From contig DTTB01000019.1 of NCBI GenBank assembly GCA_012964965.1, forward strand, positions 1 to 14,241: 14,241 nucleotides of DNA, given 5' to 3'. Numbering within the stretch: position 1 is the stretch's first letter; each line of letters starts with the position of its first letter. Below are positions 12,307-14,241 of the stretch, piece after piece. A model generated the notes under the pieces. It was not told where the DNA came from, searched no databases, and worked only from the letters and a program-made list of their open reading frames with translations. Made by a program: the position numbers and the translations under genes. Source of the DNA: Candidatus Nitrosopelagicus sp. (GTDB taxonomy: Archaea; Thermoproteota; Nitrososphaeria; Nitrososphaerales; Nitrosopumilaceae).

Positions 12307-13662
12307 GTGGACATATTTGGACACACACGCACTCCTAGGATAGTTTCCCTAGATTATACTGGCACCCAATTTGAAATCTACAACAAAATATCACGAAATT
12401 ATTCATACTCCTTTCTGTTTGAATCGTTAACAGGTCCTGAAGAACTGGCTGAAACTTCAATCATGGGGTTTGATCCCGAATTTATTGTCAAGGGATATTA
12501 CGACAAGGTTACAATCCAAAGTAGGGATGGTTCTGTCAGGACAATTTCTACAGCAGATCCACTTAACACAATAAAAGACCTGGTTCAGGAAACCAATGAT
12601 CAATCATATCGTTATCTAGGTGGCGCCGTTGGAATAATCAATTATGACACAATCAGATTATGGGAAAATATTCCAAAACATCATAATGTATCTGAGCCAA
12701 TAATGGAGTTTGGAATTTATAACGATGGAATACTATTTGATAACAAACAAAGAAAATCTCTATACTTCTATTATGATAAAAGCAGAGTAGATGAGATAAA
12801 GAGTTCTGAACCAAAATTTGACAATTTCACTATATCTGACATAAAAAATAATCTGGATCAGGAAAAATTTTCTGAGATTGTAAGCAAGGCAAAAAAATAC
12901 ATCTATGATGGAGATATTTTTCAAGTTGTTTTATCAAGAAAATTTTCATTTGAAGCTAGCGGTGACTATCTTAAAGTATATCAAAAACTTCGTTCGTTGA
13001 ATCCTTCACCATATCTATACCACCTAAAAATGAATGAAAAAACTGTGATAGGTTCTAGCCCTGAAATGCTTTTACGTGTTACTGATGATCAGGTTGAAAC
13101 ATTTCCTATTGCGGGTACAAGGAAAATTACAACTGATAAAATAAAAAATGAAGAAATGAGACAGGAGTTAATCAATGACGAGAAAGAGTTAGCAGAACAT
13201 ACGATGCTAGTTGATTTGGGTAGAAATGATGTTGGCAGAGTATGTGAATATGGTACTGTACATGTAAAGGAGCTTATGGAAGTAAAAAAATTTAGTCATG
13301 TTCAACATATGGTCACACACGTTGTTGGAAAACTTAGTAAAAACTATGATATGTATGACGCCTTTAGGGCTGTATTTCCTGCAGGAACTGTTTCAGGTGC
13401 ACCAAAAGTGAGGGCAATGGAAATTATTGATGAATTAGAGCCAGAATCTAGAGGTCCATATGCTGGGGCAGTTGGATATTTTTCATTTAATGGATGCTGT
13501 GATTTTGCAATTGCCATTAGAAGTATTTTTGTCAATGGAGAATCAGGTTTTGTACAGGCCGGTGCGGGAATTGTATTTGATTCAATTTCAGAGAACGAAC
13601 TGAAAGAAACTGAGCATAAGGCAAACGCAATGTTAACTGCATTAAAGGAGGCAGCAGAATGA
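12307..13662 (+). CDS. trpE: Anthranilate synthase component I
   Basis: TrpE (451 aa) converts chorismate to anthranilate with ammonia supplied by TrpG, the first committed step of tryptophan synthesis. The N-terminal half has FLFES with Ser40, the counterpart of the LLES motif that binds feedback-inhibiting tryptophan. The chorismate-binding half has [11 protein letters not shown] (~203-213), [42 protein letters not shown] (~295-313), [17 protein letters not shown] and the C-terminal [19 protein letters not shown]. These fit TrpE better than PabB because of the LLES-type motif and the coupled trpG. The start is GTG 12307: no other start codon is in frame upstream, and the next Met is near residue 52. 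Its TGA overlaps the trpG ATG (ATGA). Confidence 0.95.
   Translation: MDIFGHTRTPRIVSLDYTGTQFEIYNKISRNYSYSFLFESLTGPEELAETSIMGFDPEFIVKGYYDKVTIQSRDGSVRTISTADPLNTIKDLVQETNDQSYRYLGGAVGIINYDTIRLWENIPKHHNVSEPIMEFGIYNDGILFDNKQRKSLYFYYDKSRVDEIKSSEPKFDNFTISDIKNNLDQEKFSEIVSKAKKYIYDGDIFQVVLSRKFSFEASGDYLKVYQKLRSLNPSPYLYHLKMNEKTVIGSSPEMLLRVTDDQVETFPIAGTRKITTDKIKNEEMRQELINDEKELAEHTMLVDLGRNDVGRVCEYGTVHVKELMEVKKFSHVQHMVTHVVGKLSKNYDMYDAFRAVFPAGTVSGAPKVRAMEIIDELEPESRGPYAGAVGYFSFNGCCDFAIAIRSIFVNGESGFVQAGAGIVFDSISENELKETEHKANAMLTALKEAAE
13647..13651 (+). promoter_or_regulatory. Shine-Dalgarno site of trpG
   Basis: GGAGG lies seven bases before the trpG ATG, inside the end of trpE. It is the strongest ribosome-binding site in the window and fits internal initiation of an operon gene. 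Confidence 0.75.
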
Positions 13663-14241
13663 AGTTTCTTATTATTGACAACTATGATTCATTTGTTTAC
13701 AATATTGCCCAGAGATTAGGTGAGTTAGGGGTTAGTTCGGATGTTATAAGAAATGACAAAATTACAATTGATGAAATAAAGAAAAGAAATTACGATGCAA
13801 TAATCATTTCACCTGGACCAGGAACACCTGAAGATAAAAGGTATTTTGGAATTTGTAATGATGTTATTCAGAAACTTGGACCAACATTACCAATTTTGGG
13901 TGTTTGTCTAGGTCATCAGGGAATTATTGATTGCTTTGGTGGCAAAGTTGTCAATGCGGGAAATGTAAGACACGGCAAAACAAGTCAGATTAAACATTAT
14001 GGTGATTCACTTTTCAAGGGTGTAAAAAACCCATTTAGGGCAACTCGTTATCATTCACTAGTTGGAGACAAAACAACAATTCCAGATTCACTGAAAATTA
14101 CTGCAATAGCTGAGGATGACGGAGAAGTTATGGGGGTTACTCATAAAGAATATCTCATCGAAGGCGTACAATTCCATCCAGAATCCATCATGACAGACGA
14201 AGGTAAAAAAATCTTGAAAAATTTCATAATGAGGGTTAAAA
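13659..14241 (+). CDS. trpG: Anthranilate synthase component II (glutamine amidotransferase), 3' truncated
   Basis: A class I glutamine amidotransferase. It hydrolyses glutamine and passes ammonia to TrpE. 194 codons are readable, and the family is usually about 190-200 aa, so only a few residues are missing beyond the window edge. It opens [20 protein letters not shown], has SPGPGTP at 51-57, the nucleophile C83 in GVCLGHQGI, and H173/E175 in VQFHPES, completing the catalytic triad. RYHSLV near 130-135 is the conserved TrpG/PabA segment. ATG 13659-13661 overlaps the trpE stop by four bases and has a strong GGAGG upstream, so TrpE and TrpG are probably made in balance. Dual use as PabA cannot be excluded, but the trpE neighbour favours TrpG. 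Confidence 0.95.
   Translation, partial: MKFLIIDNYDSFVYNIAQRLGELGVSSDVIRNDKITIDEIKKRNYDAIIISPGPGTPEDKRYFGICNDVIQKLGPTLPILGVCLGHQGIIDCFGGKVVNAGNVRHGKTSQIKHYGDSLFKGVKNPFRATRYHSLVGDKTTIPDSLKITAIAEDDGEVMGVTHKEYLIEGVQFHPESIMTDEGKKILKNFIMRVK

Noticed and set aside
1..14241. CRISPR array, tRNA, rRNA, insertion sequence, prophage or defence island
   Set aside because: No regularly spaced repeats, tRNA cloverleaf, transposase, integrase or terminal repeats were seen. Genes are core metabolism and translation.

Overview
The window reads as AT-rich archaeal chromosome, most likely from an ammonia-oxidising Nitrososphaerota (Thaumarchaeota) of the Nitrosopumilus type. An archaeal eRF1-like release factor (NIKS, GGQ and a zinc ribbon), an archaeal PurP for IMP synthesis, an archaeal-type AspRS, and TATA-like boxes about 23 to 27 bases upstream of many start codons (the leaderless pattern) all support this. 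The genus-level guess comes from the look of the proteins and was not tested by a search. No CRISPR, rRNA, tRNA, insertion sequence or prophage is visible. This is mostly core metabolism and translation, with several small unrecognised genes between.

Layout. Positions 1-134 hold the tail of a plus-strand gene. Positions 184-4635 (minus) hold a tight aspS-gatC-gatA-gatB operon that charges tRNA-Asp and, by inference, makes Asn-tRNA(Asn) by transamidation. Divergent from it is purP (4801-5826). Two tandem, overlapping, paralogous winged-helix genes follow (5928-6625) and meet head-on a small CbtB-like cobalt-transport protein (6626-6841, minus). Release factor aRF1 (6904-8184) is divergent from cbtB, and a HIT-family protein (8189-8605, minus) is divergent from an unrecognised 84-residue protein (8660-8914). 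A membrane-anchored, His-containing extracytoplasmic protein (9073-9669) converges on an unrecognised 97-residue acidic protein (9695-9988, minus). ilvD (branched-chain amino acids) spans 10061-11791 and overlaps, stop on stop, a 37-residue zinc-ribbon protein on the other strand (11788-11901). Positions 11902-12306 are mostly non-coding. They hold a helically phased direct repeat, an inverted repeat and a probable decayed small gene. trpE (12307-13662) and trpG (13659 to the end, truncated) open a tryptophan operon.

How it works together. aspS-gatCAB is one functional module: the AspRS has the anticodon-loop proline linked to non-discriminating enzymes, and GatCAB would amidate the Asp-tRNA(Asn) it makes. 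trpE and trpG form the two subunits of anthranilate synthase. The other genes are single transcription units, packed in divergent pairs that may share one near-symmetric TATA element (cbtB/prf1 and HIT/84-residue protein) and convergent pairs with almost no spacer. Seven of 17 genes start with GTG or TTG. I found no clearly new defence or mobile system. The most interesting items are the decayed or recoded-looking small gene at 11990-12184, the zinc-ribbon microprotein with its phased-repeat promoter, the membrane-anchored His protein, the Asp in the release factor's TADNIKS motif, and an out-of-frame ATG placed just where trpE mRNA is expected to begin.
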